Shown one piece after another: positions 35,714 through 46,358 of a DNA stretch of 64,000 nt (positions are counted from its first letter, which is position 1; each line of letters opens with the position of its first letter). Under the pieces are notes generated by a model. That model ran no database searches and had not been told where the DNA came from. It saw nothing but the letters and a program-made list of their open reading frames with translations. Position numbers and translations under genes: made by a program. This stretch comes from Methylopila sp. Yamaguchi (GTDB taxonomy: Bacteria; Pseudomonadota; Alphaproteobacteria; Rhizobiales; Methylopilaceae), in assembly GCF_002897035.1 (NCBI RefSeq), contig NZ_BAUX01000009.1, positions 124,001 through 188,000 on the forward strand. Direction: 5' to 3'.

Positions 35714-36016
35714 GCATCATTTCGCGCTTGGGTTGCAAAAGATTGCGGCATGCTCGACCTAATAGGAGAGTCACTGGCGGCGTTTTCGGATGCGGCCGGA
35801 GTGATTGGACGTCCGGAGCGCGCCGGCCGCCAGCGGGCTTCTATTAGGCTGCGGGGGCCTGCGTCCGATTTTTAGCCCCTCCGGGGGTTCATCCTAGGGC
35901 CCAACGATCCGTCGTCCTCTGGGCTGACCGGAAGACCGACCGCAACCATCCAGCCGGACGCGAGGTGTGGATGGTGCGGTCAAGCCGGACACTGACGGCG
36001 TGGGCGCCGCCCGTTT
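35714..36016. other. holA-parB intergenic region with structured element
   Basis: CCTAATAG (35758-35765) can pair with CTATTAGG (35841-35848). Inside, CTGGCGGC (35774-35781) and GCGGCCGG (35792-35799) compete for overlapping partners at 35823-35833. Five T follow at 35869-35873. A degenerate copy of the CCGG palindrome family lies at about 35915-35995. It may be the end of the holA transcript or a small RNA; no known RNA family is recognised. Confidence 0.4.
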
Positions 36017-36895
36017 TCACCCCTTCAGCCGCGCAGCCACCATGTCGAGCTGCTCGAGGTCGGCGTAGCGGATGACGAGCTCGCCGCCCTGGCCTTTCGG
36101 CTTCAGCGTCACCGCGAGGCCCAGCGCCTCGGAGAGAGCCTCCTCAAGCGCGCGCACGTCGGCGTCCTTCTCAGGCTTTGCACGGCGGGCGCCGTCGACC
36201 GACTTGGTCTCTGGCGCGCGGGCCATAGCCTCGACCTCGCGCACCGACAAGCCTTTCGCCACGGCCTTTTCTGCGGCGGAAGAGGGGTCGTCGAGCGCGA
36301 GCAGGGCGCGGGCGTGGCCGGCGGTGAGCGCGCCGTTCAGCACATGGGCCTTCACGCTGTCGGGCAGCTTCGTCAGCCGCAGCGTGTTCGCGATGTGGCT
36401 TCGGCTCTTGCCGATAACGCGAGCGAGATCCTCCTGCCGGTAGGAGAACTGCGTCATCAGCTGCTCGTAGCCGACGGCCTCGTCGATCGCGTTGAGGTCC
36501 GCGCGCTGGACGTTCTCGACGATCGCGATCTCAAGCGCCTCGCGTTCGGTGACGTCGAGGATGACGATGGGCGCATCATGAACGCCGGCCCGCTGCGCCG
36601 CGCGCCAGCGCCGTTCGCCCGCGATGATCTCGAACTGCTCCGTTCCGCCCGCAGCGCGCCGCACGAGGATCGGCTGCAGCACGCCTTTCTCGCGCACCGA
36701 AGCCGCGAGATCGTCGAGTTCGGCCTCGTTGAAATGACGGCGCGGGTTCGCGGGGTTCGGCCTGAGATGCGCGATGGGCGCGCGGCGCTGGCCGCGGGAC
36801 CGCTCGACCACCGCGCCTTCGTCGGCGACGTCGCCGATCAGCGCCGCGAGGCCGCGCCCCAAGCGCGACCGGGAGGGCTCGTCCGCCATGCTCAT
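36017..36895 (-). CDS. parB: chromosome partitioning protein ParB
   Basis: This 292-residue centromere-binding CTPase has N-domain boxes HLRPNPANPRRHFNEAELDD, KGVLQPILVRR and IIAGERRWRAAQRAG (GERRxRA binds CTP). The central helix-turn-helix (LARVIGKSRSHIANTLRLTK) binds parS, and the C-terminal part dimerises. It opens with ADEPSRSRLGRGLAALIGD, the ParA-stimulating region. It follows parA by 16 bases. It loads on the two parS sites at 38353 and 40417. Confidence 0.97.
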   Translation of the reverse strand: MSMADEPSRSRLGRGLAALIGDVADEGAVVERSRGQRRAPIAHLRPNPANPRRHFNEAELDDLAASVREKGVLQPILVRRAAGGTEQFEIIAGERRWRAAQRAGVHDAPIVILDVTEREALEIAIVENVQRADLNAIDEAVGYEQLMTQFSYRQEDLARVIGKSRSHIANTLRLTKLPDSVKAHVLNGALTAGHARALLALDDPSSAAEKAVAKGLSVREVEAMARAPETKSVDGARRAKPEKDADVRALEEALSEALGLAVTLKPKGQGGELVIRYADLEQLDMVAARLKG

Positions 36896-36911
36896 CCTTT
36901 CAAAGGTCCCG

Positions 36912-37736
<825 letters not shown>

Positions 37737-37767
37737 CTGGCGGCTCCGGCGTCGAACGCGCGTGGCT

Positions 37768-38430
37768 CTAGGCGTTCGACCGGAGCTCCTGAAGACCCTC
37801 GACGCGCACGATGCGCGCGGCGGGGTCGGTTCGGCTCGGGTGAAACGATGCCTTAACTTTCCAGGATTCCGAGGCCTGGGTCAATTCAAGCTCCGCCTTC
37901 TCTCCCTTGGGAAACAGTCCGATCGCGCCGCTTTTCAACAGCGGCGCCGCCAGCGTGAGAAGGTCGCTCAGCGGGGCCAGCGCCCGGGCGCTGACGACAT
38001 CGGCCCGTGAGACCACGGACCCGAGCACCGCCTCCGCCCGAACCGCATGAACCGTGACAGAGACGCCCATGGCGCGCGCCGTTTCGCGCAGGAACGCCGC
38101 CTTCTTCAGATTGCTTTCGACGAGATGGACATGAGCCTTACCCGCCAGAAGGGCGGCCGCAACGAGGCCGGGAAACCCTGCGCCGGAGCCGAGATCGACC
38201 CATAGTCTGGCGTCCTTTGGCGCTAGCGCGACGAGCTGCGCGCTGTCCGCCACATGCCGCGTCCACGCCTCCGCGAGGGTGGTGGGCGCGACCAGGTTCA
38301 TCGTGCCCTGCCACCGGTCGAGCATCGAAACGAGCTGCCCCAGCCGAGCCCATGTTTCACGTGAAACATCGACAAGCGTTTGGGCCTTCGCCCGGTCCGC
38401 GGCGCGAATGTGGGCGTCAACGGGGGGCAT
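37768..38430 (-). CDS. rsmG: 16S rRNA 7-methylguanosine methyltransferase RsmG
   Basis: This 220-residue SAM methyltransferase modifies G527 of 16S rRNA (E. coli numbering) and is also known as GidB. The SAM motif is LWVDLGSGAGFPGLVAAALL. It has HVADSAQLVALAP and ADVVSARALAPL. Its codons for VDVSRET at about residue 24 contain a complete parS site. It lies between mnmG and parA. Confidence 0.95.
   Translation of the reverse strand: MPPVDAHIRAADRAKAQTLVDVSRETWARLGQLVSMLDRWQGTMNLVAPTTLAEAWTRHVADSAQLVALAPKDARLWVDLGSGAGFPGLVAAALLAGKAHVHLVESNLKKAAFLRETARAMGVSVTVHAVRAEAVLGSVVSRADVVSARALAPLSDLLTLAAPLLKSGAIGLFPKGEKAELELTQASESWKVKASFHPSRTDPAARIVRVEGLQELRSNA
38353..38368. promoter_or_regulatory. parS: parS centromere site inside rsmG
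   Basis: TGTTTCACGTGAAACA is a perfect match to the bacterial parS consensus, and one base each side extends the palindrome to 18 bp (38352-38369). It lies inside rsmG and is read there as part of VSRET, a known placement in proteobacteria. ParB from the adjacent gene should nucleate here. Confidence 0.95.
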
Positions 38431-38490
38431 GGAGAGACTCCGGTCGGAAAGCGTCCGCGGCGGGCGGGGAAAGTCTCTGCAACTGCGCCG

Positions 38491-40341
38491 TCATGCCGCC
38501 CGGCGGGCGCGCGCCGCGATCAACGTCAGGGCCGCCGGCGTCATGCCCTCGATGCGTCCCGCCTGGCCCAGCGTTCTGGGAGCGACCGCCAGGAGCTTGT
38601 CGCGCAGCTCCGCCGACAGGCCGGGGAGAGCGGCATAGTCGATATCGACCGGTATGGCCGCTTGCTCCTCGGCGCGGAAGCGCCGGATGTCGACCTCCTG
38701 CCGGTCGAGGTAGACGGCGTAGGACGCCTCGATCTCAAGCTGGGCGAAGGTCGCAACGTCCACGCCCGCTATCTCCGGCCAGAGCCGAACCAGCTCCTCC
38801 CGTCCGACATCGGGAAGCGACAGCAGCTCGAAGGCGGAGCGGCGGCGGCCGTCGTGGTTTACATGCACGCCATGACGGGCGGCCTCCGTCGGGGTGACGG
38901 TGAGCCCGCGGGCTAGCGCCTCCGCGGCTGCGAGGGCGTCCGCCTTCGCGGCGAACGCGCGGGAGCGCGCGGGGCTCACGCAGCCCAGCGCCTCGCCGCG
39001 CCGGGTCAGCCGCAGGTCGGCGTTGTCAGCCCGCAGGCTCAGGCGGTACTCAGCGCGCGAGGTGAACATCCGGTAGGGCTCGGTCACGCCGCGGGTGACG
39101 AGGTCGTCGACCATCACCCCGAGATAGGCCTCGGACCTGTCGAAGGTCGCGCCAGCCGATCCCCCGACGACCCGCGCCGCGTTGAGCCCTGCGAGCAGCC
39201 CTTGGGCCGCCGCTTCCTCGTAGCCCGTCGTGCCGTTGATCTGACCCGCGAGATAGAGGCCCGGAAGCCGCTTCGCCTCCAGCGTCGGATCGAGCTCGCG
39301 CGGATCGACATGGTCGTACTCGATCGCATAGCCCGGCCGCAGGATCTCGACGCGCTCCAGCCCCGGGATCGAACGCACCAGCGCCAGCTGTACGTCCTCG
39401 GGCAGCGAGGTGGAAATGCCGTTGGGGTAAACCGTCGGATCGTCGAGCCCCTCGGGCTCCAGGAAGATCTGGTGGCTCTCGCGATCGCCGAAGCGCACCA
39501 CCTTGTCCTCGATCGAGGGGCAATAGCGCGGGCCGCGGCTCTCGATCTGGCCGGAGTACATCGGCGAGCGCGCGATGTTGGCCCGGATGATCGCGTGGGT
39601 CTCGGCCGTGGTGCGGGTGATGTGGCAGACGGTCTGCGGCGTGGTGATCGCCGCCGTCAGCGTAGAGAACGGCTCGGGCGGGGCGTCGCCCGGCTGCTCC
39701 TCGAGCGCCGCGAAATCGATGGTCCGGCCATCCAGCCGGGGAGGGGTGCCCGTCTTCAGCCGGCCCAGCGCGAGCCCGGCTGCGGCGAGCCGCTTCGACA
39801 GCCCAAGCGCCGGCGCCTCGCCGACGCGGCCTGCGGGGATCGTGCGTTCGCCTATGTGGATCAAGCCACGGAGAAAAGTGCCCGTCGTCAGCACCACCGC
39901 GCCGGCGGCGATCCGCCGGCCGTCGCCCGTAACGACGCCCGCGACGCGACCATTCTCGATAATCAGGTCGTCGACTTCGGCCTCGAAGAGAGTGAGGTTC
40001 GGCTGCGCCGTGAGCGCGGCCTGCATGGCGGCGGCGTAGAGCTTGCGGTCAGCCTGCGCGCGCGGGCCGCGGACGGCGGGTCCCTTGCGCCGGTTCAGCA
40101 CCCGGAACTGGATGCCGCCGGCGTCGGCCACGAGGCCCATCAACCCGTCGAGCGCGTCGATCTCGCGGACGAGATGGCCCTTGCCGAGGCCGCCGATGGC
40201 CGGGTTGCACGACATGGCGCCGATCGTATCGGCGCGATGGGTCACCAGCGCGGTCGCCGCGCCCGTGCGCGCGGACGCCGCCGCCGCTTCGCAGCCCGCA
40301 TGACCGCCGCCTACCACGATGACGTCGAAGGACGTCCGCAT
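38491..40341 (-). CDS. mnmG: tRNA uridine-modifying enzyme MnmG
   Basis: This 616-residue FAD protein (GidA) works with MnmE to place carboxymethylaminomethyl on U34 of tRNAs. The start [20 protein letters not shown] holds the dinucleotide fold; [43 protein letters not shown] and [20 protein letters not shown] are family signatures. [20 protein letters not shown] precedes the helical C-domain that contacts MnmE. The frame is open upstream through parS, but the ATG at 40341 is the family start. Confidence 0.96.
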   Translation of the reverse strand: MRTSFDVIVVGGGHAGCEAAAASARTGAATALVTHRADTIGAMSCNPAIGGLGKGHLVREIDALDGLMGLVADAGGIQFRVLNRRKGPAVRGPRAQADRKLYAAAMQAALTAQPNLTLFEAEVDDLIIENGRVAGVVTGDGRRIAAGAVVLTTGTFLRGLIHIGERTIPAGRVGEAPALGLSKRLAAAGLALGRLKTGTPPRLDGRTIDFAALEEQPGDAPPEPFSTLTAAITTPQTVCHITRTTAETHAIIRANIARSPMYSGQIESRGPRYCPSIEDKVVRFGDRESHQIFLEPEGLDDPTVYPNGISTSLPEDVQLALVRSIPGLERVEILRPGYAIEYDHVDPRELDPTLEAKRLPGLYLAGQINGTTGYEEAAAQGLLAGLNAARVVGGSAGATFDRSEAYLGVMVDDLVTRGVTEPYRMFTSRAEYRLSLRADNADLRLTRRGEALGCVSPARSRAFAAKADALAAAEALARGLTVTPTEAARHGVHVNHDGRRRSAFELLSLPDVGREELVRLWPEIAGVDVATFAQLEIEASYAVYLDRQEVDIRRFRAEEQAAIPVDIDYAALPGLSAELRDKLLAVAPRTLGQAGRIEGMTPAALTLIAARARRAA

Positions 40342-40410
40342 GTCCCGCAATCCTGAGCTTGAGACTGATAAGCCTGACCCATAGCCCCCCGGGGCCGCGG
40401 CGGCAACGAC

Positions 40411-40438
40411 GGCCAATGTTTCACGTGAAACATTGGCC
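40411..40438. promoter_or_regulatory. parS: parS site in 28-bp palindrome, mnmE-mnmG gap
   Basis: The core TGTTTCACGTGAAACA (40417-40432) is centred in a perfect 28-bp palindrome whose left half is GGCCAATGTTTCAC. It lies between the mnmE stop and the mnmG start. As RNA it would form a strong hairpin, so it might also attenuate read-through into mnmG. Confidence 0.95.
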
Positions 40439-40450
40439 CACGCCCAAGGC

Positions 40451-41824
40451 TTATTTGCCGATGCAGAAGCTCGCGAACAGGCGGTCGAGCACGTCCTCGA
40501 CGCCGACCCGGCCTGCGACACGCCCAAGCTCCGTCGCCGCGCGGCGCAGGCGCTCCGCAAGAAACTCGTCGGGCAGCGTCTCCCAATGATCGAGCGCCAC
40601 GCGCATCTCGACCCCCGCCGCCTGGATGGCGTCGCGATGGCGTGCGCGGGTGAGCCCCACGTGGTCGCCGCCAAGACCGTCCCGCGCGGCGGCGCCTAAG
40701 GCCGCGACCAGATCGTCGAGGCCGGCGCCGGTGTGGGTCGAGATCGACCAATCCGCCCATTCAGGCGCGGCGGACGTCAGGTCGGCCTTACTGGCGATCG
40801 TCCACAGCGCGCCCCCTGTCGATGGGGCGAGCATCTCGTCGGGGGAGGCGGACTCCCGCATCCACAGAACGAGCTCCGCGTCCGCGGCCCGCGCGGTCGC
40901 GCGGCGCACGCCCTCCCGCTCCACCAGGTCGTCCGTGGCGCGCAGACCGGCGGTGTCGGCGAGGATTACGGGGTATCCGTCGAGATCGAGATGGACCTCG
41001 ACAACGTCCCGCGTCGTACCGGGAATGTCGGTCACGATCGCGGCCTCGCGCCGCGCGAGCGCGTTGAGCAACGATGACTTGCCGGCGTTGGGCGCGCCGA
41101 CGATGGCGATCCTGAAGCCCTCGCGCAGCCGTTCGGCGCGGGTGTCGGCCAGCGCGGCGTCGAGGTCGTGCGCAAGGGCCGCGATCTCGCCCCGTGCCTG
41201 CACGCGCGCAGCCGCCGGCACGTCGTCCTCGTCCGAGAAATCGATACCGGCCTCCACCAGCGCCATGGCCGCAATCAGCCGGTCGCGCCAGCCGTCGACG
41301 ATCGCGGAAAGCGCGCCCTCGCTCTGGCGGATGGCCTGCCGGCGCTGGCCCTGGGTCTCAGCGTCGATCAGGTCCGCGAGACCCTCGGTCTCGGCGAGGT
41401 CGAGCTTGCCGGCGAGAAACGCGCGGCGCGTGAACTCGCCCGGCTCCGCAATACGTACGCCGTCCACCGCCAGCGTCGCCTCCAGCACGGCCGCGACCAC
41501 CGCGCGGCCGCCGTGCAGGTGCAGCTCCGCGGCGTCCTCGCCGGTGGCGCTGGCGGGGCCGGGAAACCACAGCGCCAGCCCGCGATCGAGCAGCTCGCCG
41601 GTTCCGGGATGGCGCAAGGCCCGGAACGCGGCGACGCGCGGCGCCGGCCGCCCGCCCGCGATGCGGTCCAGCGCAAGCCCCGCCGCAGGTCCGGACATCC
41701 GGAGCACGGCGATCGCCGCGCGTCCCGGCGCGGTGGAGACAGCCGCGATGGTGTCGCGCTCGGCAAGAGCCCTAGGTTGATGACTCGACGAGCGCCTTCC
41801 CGACGCCTGGAAACCTGATGACAA
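40451..41824 (-). CDS. mnmE: tRNA modification GTPase MnmE
   Basis: This GTPase partners MnmG. It has the formyl-THF-binding N-domain, G1 [16 protein letters not shown]2 GTTRD, G3 DTAG in ILADTAGLR, and the C-terminal FCIGK motif with its active cysteine. Homology starts at [20 protein letters not shown]. No ATG, GTG or TTG lies between that point and TTG at 41824, which would give 457 residues with an atypical 28-residue leader and place the start 6 bases inside the divergent DUF255 gene. The true start is unresolved. Confidence 0.93.
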   Translation of the reverse strand: MSSGFQASGRRSSSHQPRALAERDTIAAVSTAPGRAAIAVLRMSGPAAGLALDRIAGGRPAPRVAAFRALRHPGTGELLDRGLALWFPGPASATGEDAAELHLHGGRAVVAAVLEATLAVDGVRIAEPGEFTRRAFLAGKLDLAETEGLADLIDAETQGQRRQAIRQSEGALSAIVDGWRDRLIAAMALVEAGIDFSDEDDVPAAARVQARGEIAALAHDLDAALADTRAERLREGFRIAIVGAPNAGKSSLLNALARREAAIVTDIPGTTRDVVEVHLDLDGYPVILADTAGLRATDDLVEREGVRRATARAADAELVLWMRESASPDEMLAPSTGGALWTIASKADLTSAAPEWADWSISTHTGAGLDDLVAALGAAARDGLGGDHVGLTRARHRDAIQAAGVEMRVALDHWETLPDEFLAERLRRAATELGRVAGRVGVEDVLDRLFASFCIGK

Positions 41825-43821
41825 ATCGCCTCTCCGCCTCAGCGAGCCCCTATCTTCTCCAGCACGCGGACAATCCCGTCCACTGGTGGGAGTGGGGCCC
41901 CGAGGCGTTCGCGGAAGCAAAGCGGTCCAACCGGCCGGTGCTGCTGTCGATCGGCTACGCCGCCTGCCATTGGTGCCACGTGATGGCGCACGAGAGCTTC
42001 GAGGACGAAGCGGTGGCCGCGGTGATGAACGAGCATGTGGTCGCGATCAAGGTCGACCGCGAGGAGCGGCCGGACGTGGATCAGATCTACATGTCCGCCC
42101 TGCACGCGCTTGGTCAGCAGGGCGGTTGGCCGCTGACCATGTTCCTGACGCCGGATGGCGACCCGTTCTGGGGCGGCACCTACTTCCCCAAACAGGCGGC
42201 CTATGGCCGGCCCGGCTTTCCCGACGTCGTGCGGACGATTGCGACGGTCTACCGCGAGGACCCGGACCGGGTGTCGCAGAACGTCGCCGGCATCGCGGCG
42301 AAGCTGAAGCCGGCGGCGGCCCCTGCGGGCGATTTCGGCCCGGCGCAACTCGACGAGGTCGCCCAGCGCGTAGTGCGGATCTACGATCCCGTTAACGGGG
42401 GTTTCCACGGCGCGCCGAAGTTTCCCCAGACTGGAGTGCTCGAAGGCCTGCTCCGCAGCGCCCGTCGCACGGGCGACGCCGCTTTGGCGGCGCCCGCCGA
42501 GCTGACGTTGCGGCAGATGACGAAGGGCGGGATCCACGATCATCTCGGGGGCGGTTTCGCGCGCTATTCGACCGACGCCCGCTGGCTCGCACCGCACTTC
42601 GAGAAGATGCTTTACGACAACGCCCAGCTGCTGCCCCTTCTTGCGAGTGTTGGGCGGGAGACCGGGGACGAGCGGCTCACCGCCGCGGCGCATGGGATCA
42701 TCGACTGGTTGGCGCACGAGATGATCACGGAAGAAGGCGCCTTCGCCGCGAGCCTCGACGCCGACACAGAGGGCGTCGAGGGGCGGTTCTACGTCTGGCG
42801 GCGCTCGGAACTCGAAGGCATCCTTGGCCCGGACGAGGCGGCCTTTGCGGCCGACGCGTTCGATATTGCGGACGGCGGAAACTGGGAGGGGGTTTCGATC
42901 CCGAACCGTCTCGACGAGCGGGCCGCGATCGATGAGACCCGGCTGACTGAAGTCAGCGCGCGGTTGCGCGCGGCGCGAGACGCGCGGGTCCGGCCCGGTC
43001 GCGACGACAAGGTTCTCGCGGATTGGAACGGGCTCATGATCGCGGCGCTGGCCGACACGGCCGCTCTGCTCGGCCGACCCGACGCCCTGGCGCTGGCTGA
43101 GCGGGCCTTCGCCTTCATCGCCCGCGAGATGACGAGAGGCGATCGCCTGGGCCATGCCTTCCGCGGCGGCCGGCTGATTTATCCGGGATTCGCCACGGAC
43201 TACGGCGCGATGGCGCTCGCCGCTCTCGCGCTCGCTGGCGCGACAGGCGAGCAGGCCTACCGTGACCATGCGGCGAGCTGGCTCGGGGCGGCGGACGCGC
43301 ACCACCGCAATCCGCACGGTCCCGGCTTCGCCCTGGACGCCGACGATGCCCACCGGCTGGTGGTGCGCCCCGAGGCGCTGACCGACGAGGCGCTTCCGAG
43401 CGGCACCGCATTGATCCTCGCTGCGGAGCTCAGGCTCGCCGCCTTCGACGCGGACGATCGGCGGCTGACGCGGCTCGATGGCGAACTCGCCGCTTTGATG
43501 GGTCTGATGGCCTCGAACGTCATCGGCCATGGCGGACTGTTGAACGTGCTCGACGGCCGGATGCGGCTGGCCTCGGTCGTCGTCGTCGGAGGCGGCGCGG
43601 CGGCGGACGCGCTTCACGTTGAGGCGCTTTCGGCGCCGGCCTGGGAACGCGTCGTCCGCCGGGTGGCGACGCTCGAGGCTTTGCCGGCCGATCACCCCGC
43701 TCGAGTGGGCCGTGTCGACGGCGCCGCCGCCTTCGTCTGCGCTGGCCAGCGCTGCTCGCTGCCGGTTACGGAGCTAGCGGCTCTCAGGCGGACGATCGTG
43801 GAGATGACGCGGCTGGGGTGA
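41818..43821 (+). CDS. DUF255 thioredoxin-domain protein (YyaL/SSP411-like)
   Basis: This 667-residue protein opens [20 protein letters not shown] then [11 protein letters not shown]; the thioredoxin-like domain (about 1-170) has [17 protein letters not shown] with a CxxC. The rest resembles an (alpha/alpha)6 glycoside-hydrolase-like barrel ([43 protein letters not shown]). Activity is not known; thiol redox or sugar-epimerase functions are guesses. The start overlaps the candidate mnmE TTG by 7 bases. Confidence 0.92.
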   Translation: MTNRLSASASPYLLQHADNPVHWWEWGPEAFAEAKRSNRPVLLSIGYAACHWCHVMAHESFEDEAVAAVMNEHVVAIKVDREERPDVDQIYMSALHALGQQGGWPLTMFLTPDGDPFWGGTYFPKQAAYGRPGFPDVVRTIATVYREDPDRVSQNVAGIAAKLKPAAAPAGDFGPAQLDEVAQRVVRIYDPVNGGFHGAPKFPQTGVLEGLLRSARRTGDAALAAPAELTLRQMTKGGIHDHLGGGFARYSTDARWLAPHFEKMLYDNAQLLPLLASVGRETGDERLTAAAHGIIDWLAHEMITEEGAFAASLDADTEGVEGRFYVWRRSELEGILGPDEAAFAADAFDIADGGNWEGVSIPNRLDERAAIDETRLTEVSARLRAARDARVRPGRDDKVLADWNGLMIAALADTAALLGRPDALALAERAFAFIAREMTRGDRLGHAFRGGRLIYPGFATDYGAMALAALALAGATGEQAYRDHAASWLGAADAHHRNPHGPGFALDADDAHRLVVRPEALTDEALPSGTALILAAELRLAAFDADDRRLTRLDGELAALMGLMASNVIGHGGLLNVLDGRMRLASVVVVGGGAAADALHVEALSAPAWERVVRRVATLEALPADHPARVGRVDGAAAFVCAGQRCSLPVTELAALRRTIVEMTRLG

Positions 43822-43843
43822 GGGTCGCGCGCCGACGCGCCGC

Positions 43844-44290
43844 TCACCCTACCAAGTCGCGCACGTCCAGCGGCGCGCCCGCGTCGGTCTCGATCGCCAT
43901 GTCGAGCTCGCCCGCCGGGTTCCGAAAGACGCGATACACGATGCGCTCGTCGATCTGGTTGCCGGACTTGAAGGTCAGCACTTTCGGCCGGCGGGCCATC
44001 ACGTCGTCGGCCGAGCCCCACTCGGACGAGGCGACGATGACTTCATCGCCCACCTGGCAGGTACGCGCGGCCGCGCCGTTCAGGATGCAGCACCGCGAGC
44101 CAGGAACGCCGTAGAGCACATAGGTCGAGATCCGCGCGCCGGACATCTTGTTCCAGATCTCGACGAACTCGAGCGGCTCCAGCCCCGCCTCGCGGCACAG
44201 CTCGGCGTCGATGGTGATGGAGCCGTGATAGTTCAGGTCCGCGCCCGTCACGCGAATGCCGTGGAGCTTGGCCCGGACGTACTGCTGCAT
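43844..44290 (-). CDS. panD: aspartate 1-decarboxylase, long form
   Basis: This 148-residue PanD makes beta-alanine for pantothenate and CoA. The self-cleavage site is Gly23-Ser24 in [14 protein letters not shown], where Ser24 becomes the pyruvoyl group. [15 protein letters not shown] and [17 protein letters not shown] are barrel strands. Typical PanD has 115-130 residues; here a tail of about 50 residues (95-148, [19 protein letters not shown]) is added. No PanZ-type maturation gene is visible. It is 104 bases downstream of ccr. Confidence 0.88.
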   Translation of the reverse strand: MQQYVRAKLHGIRVTGADLNYHGSITIDAELCREAGLEPLEFVEIWNKMSGARISTYVLYGVPGSRCCILNGAAARTCQVGDEVIVASSEWGSADDVMARRPKVLTFKSGNQIDERIVYRVFRNPAGELDMAIETDAGAPLDVRDLVG

Positions 44291-44393
44291 GGCGGCCGCT
44301 TTCCTTCTATGAGCGGGGGTCGGAACATGACAAGAGCGCCGGGTGACCCCCGGCGCTCTTCGACTGCCTTTGATCGGACCGCCGATCAAGCGC

Positions 44394-45689
44394 TCATGCG
44401 GCGGCCGCAGCGTCGGCGGAGACAGCCGGGATCGCGTCCGCCTCGGCCACGTCCTCGACCGTGCGCAGGCCGGCGCGAGGCGCATTGACCAGCACGGCCA
44501 TGTTGCCGGGCGCATGCTGGTTCTTCCACATCTTGGTGTGGGCCTTCGGGATGTCGGCGAAGGTGAACACCTCCGACATGCAGGGGTCGACGCGACGGTC
44601 GATGACGAACTTGTTCGCGGCCGACGCTTGCTTCAGGTGGGCGAAGTGCGAGCCCTGGATGCGCTTCTGCCGCATCCAGACGTAACGGGCGTCGAAGGTG
44701 ATGTTGAAGCCGGACGTGCCGGCGCAGAACACCACCATGCCGCCGCGCTTCACCACGAGGCAGGAGACGGGGAAGGTCGCCTCGCCAGGGTGCTCGAACA
44801 CCATGTCGACGTCGACGCCCTTGCCGGTGATCTCCCAGATCGCCTTGCCGAACGCACGGGCCGACTTCACCCACGTATTGTATTCGGGGCTGTTGACCTT
44901 GGGCATCTGGCCCCAGCAATCGAAGTCCTTGCGGTTGATCACGCCCTTCGCGCCGAGGCTCATGACGTAGTCGCGCTTCGACTCGTCCGAGATCACGCCG
45001 ATCGCGTTGCCGCCCGACGCCGCGATCAGCTGGACCGCGAACACGCCGAGGCCGCCCGAGGCGCCCCACACCAGGACATTGTCCGAGGGCTTCAGCGCGT
45101 GCGGAGGATGGCCGAACAGCATGCGGTAGGCGGTGGCGAGCGTCAGCGTGTAGCAGGACGCCTCCTCCCAGGTCAGATGCTTCGGCCGCTGCATCAGCTG
45201 ACGCGACTGAACGCGGCAGAACTGCGCGAACGAGCCGTCCGGCGTCTCGTAGCCCCAGATGCGCTGCGAGGGCGAGAACATCGGATCGCCGCCGTTGCAC
45301 TCCTCGTCGTCGCCGTCGTCCCTGTTGCAGTGGACGATGACCTCGTCGCCGACCTGCCAGCGCTTCACCTTGCGGCCGACGGCCCACACAATGCCGGAGG
45401 CGTCGGAGCCGCCGATGTGGATCGGGTTCTTGTGCACGTCGATCGGCGAGATCGGCTCGCCCAGCGAGGCCCAGACCTGATTGTAGTTCACGCCCGCGGC
45501 CATGACGTAGACGAGCACCTCGTCGTCGCCGATGTCCCAGGTGGGCACCACCTCGAGCTGCATCGCGCTCTCGGGCGGCCCGTGCCGCTCCTTACGGACG
45601 ACCCAGGCGTGCATGTTCGCCGGCACATGGCCGAGCGGAGGCATCTCGCCCAACTCGTAGAGATCTTTACGCTCGGTCGTTGCGGCCAT
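44394..45689 (-). CDS. ccr: crotonyl-CoA carboxylase/reductase
   Basis: This 431-residue medium-chain reductase turns crotonyl-CoA, CO2 and NADPH into ethylmalonyl-CoA, the key step of the ethylmalonyl-CoA pathway. The opening [20 protein letters not shown] is specific to Ccr. [36 protein letters not shown] and [17 protein letters not shown] (NADPH) follow, then [20 protein letters not shown]. The ATG at 45689 matches family starts. It is divergent from the GlsB-like gene, with repeats in the shared promoter region. Its product feeds Ecm at 46359 after epimerisation. Confidence 0.97.
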   Translation of the reverse strand: MAATTERKDLYELGEMPPLGHVPANMHAWVVRKERHGPPESAMQLEVVPTWDIGDDEVLVYVMAAGVNYNQVWASLGEPISPIDVHKNPIHIGGSDASGIVWAVGRKVKRWQVGDEVIVHCNRDDGDDEECNGGDPMFSPSQRIWGYETPDGSFAQFCRVQSRQLMQRPKHLTWEEASCYTLTLATAYRMLFGHPPHALKPSDNVLVWGASGGLGVFAVQLIAASGGNAIGVISDESKRDYVMSLGAKGVINRKDFDCWGQMPKVNSPEYNTWVKSARAFGKAIWEITGKGVDVDMVFEHPGEATFPVSCLVVKRGGMVVFCAGTSGFNITFDARYVWMRQKRIQGSHFAHLKQASAANKFVIDRRVDPCMSEVFTFADIPKAHTKMWKNQHAPGNMAVLVNAPRAGLRTVEDVAEADAIPAVSADAAAAA

Positions 45690-45723
45690 GGCGAAAGCTT
45701 TCGTCAGTATCCGGGTCCGAGCG

Positions 45724-45764
45724 GCAATATGACGTCGGGTCGAAAGCGCGCAATGCGACGTTGG
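45724..45764. promoter_or_regulatory. 15-mer direct repeat in ccr promoter region
   Basis: GCAATATGACGTCGG at 45724-45738 and GCAATGCGACGTTGG at 45750-45764 match at 12 of 15 bases with a 26-base period. They lie 35-75 bases upstream of the ccr start. A regulator site is possible; none is proven for this sequence. Confidence 0.35.
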
Positions 45765-45868
45765 CCTCATGTTGCGATGCGATATGGTCGTTCGCCGACT
45801 GCGCTCCATGTCTAAAGACGCAATCGGCGGGAACGGTCCCGCCTTCTAAGTCGAAGGACGTAGACGCT

Positions 45869-46132
45869 ATGGAACCGTTCGCAGGATTTGGAATTCTCGC
45901 CGTGCTGTTGATCGGCGCGATCGCGGGCTGGCTCGCCGGCCAGATCGTCCGTGGCTACGGCTTCGGCATCATCGGCAACATCATCGTCGGCATCATCGGC
46001 GCCGTCATCGGCACCTGGCTCCTCGGCCAGCTCGGCGTCTCCACCGGCGGCGGCGTGCTGGGCGCGATCATCGGCTCGACCATCGGCGCGATCGTGCTGC
46101 TGCTGATCATCGGACTGTTCCGGAGGGCGTAA
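45869..46132 (+). CDS. GlsB/YeaQ/YmgE membrane protein
   Basis: This 87-residue, very hydrophobic protein has three membrane segments and glycine motifs: LLIGAIAGWLAGQIVRGYGF, IVGIIGAVIGTWLLGQLGV and LGAIIGSTIGAIVLLLI. It belongs to the transglycosylase-associated (GlsB/YeaQ) family, often linked to general stress. AAGGA lies ten bases before the ATG. It is divergent from ccr. Confidence 0.88.
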   Translation: MEPFAGFGILAVLLIGAIAGWLAGQIVRGYGFGIIGNIIVGIIGAVIGTWLLGQLGVSTGGGVLGAIIGSTIGAIVLLLIIGLFRRA

Positions 46133-46358
46133 GTCTGACGGCGTTCAGGGCAGTCATCCCGGACGGCGCCGCGCGCCGATCCGGGATCGCCGGCCGTCTC
46201 ATCGAGACCCCGCGACAATCCAGGCTCTCCGTTCCGGCGGGATGACATGACGCGGTCCCCGCCTCTCCAACCAACGCCTCATTGCGGCGCAGCACGCGGA
46301 CGCTAAACCTGAGCCCCGCGGCGCATGTCTGCGGCGAGCGGTCGGCGGAGCGATATTC
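46133..46358. repeat. intergenic stretch with degenerate palindromes
   Basis: GTCATCCCGG near 46152 and CGGGATGAC near 46239 are inverted and enclose further GCGCC and ATCCGGGAT elements, like the palindromic family elsewhere in the window. No cobalamin-riboswitch-like box is apparent upstream of ecm. Confidence 0.5.

Noticed and set aside
35758-35873. SRP RNA or 6S RNA as identity of the structured element
   Set aside because: The SRP GGAAG-type loop and the 6S central bubble are absent.
41839-43695. Reverse frame of 618 codons opposite the DUF255 gene
   Set aside because: The forward strand has the CHWCHVM motif and consistent homology over 667 residues.
46133-46358. Possible cobalamin riboswitch before the B12-dependent ecm
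   Set aside because: No B12-box-like conserved core is seen; the palindromes belong to the intergenic repeat type.
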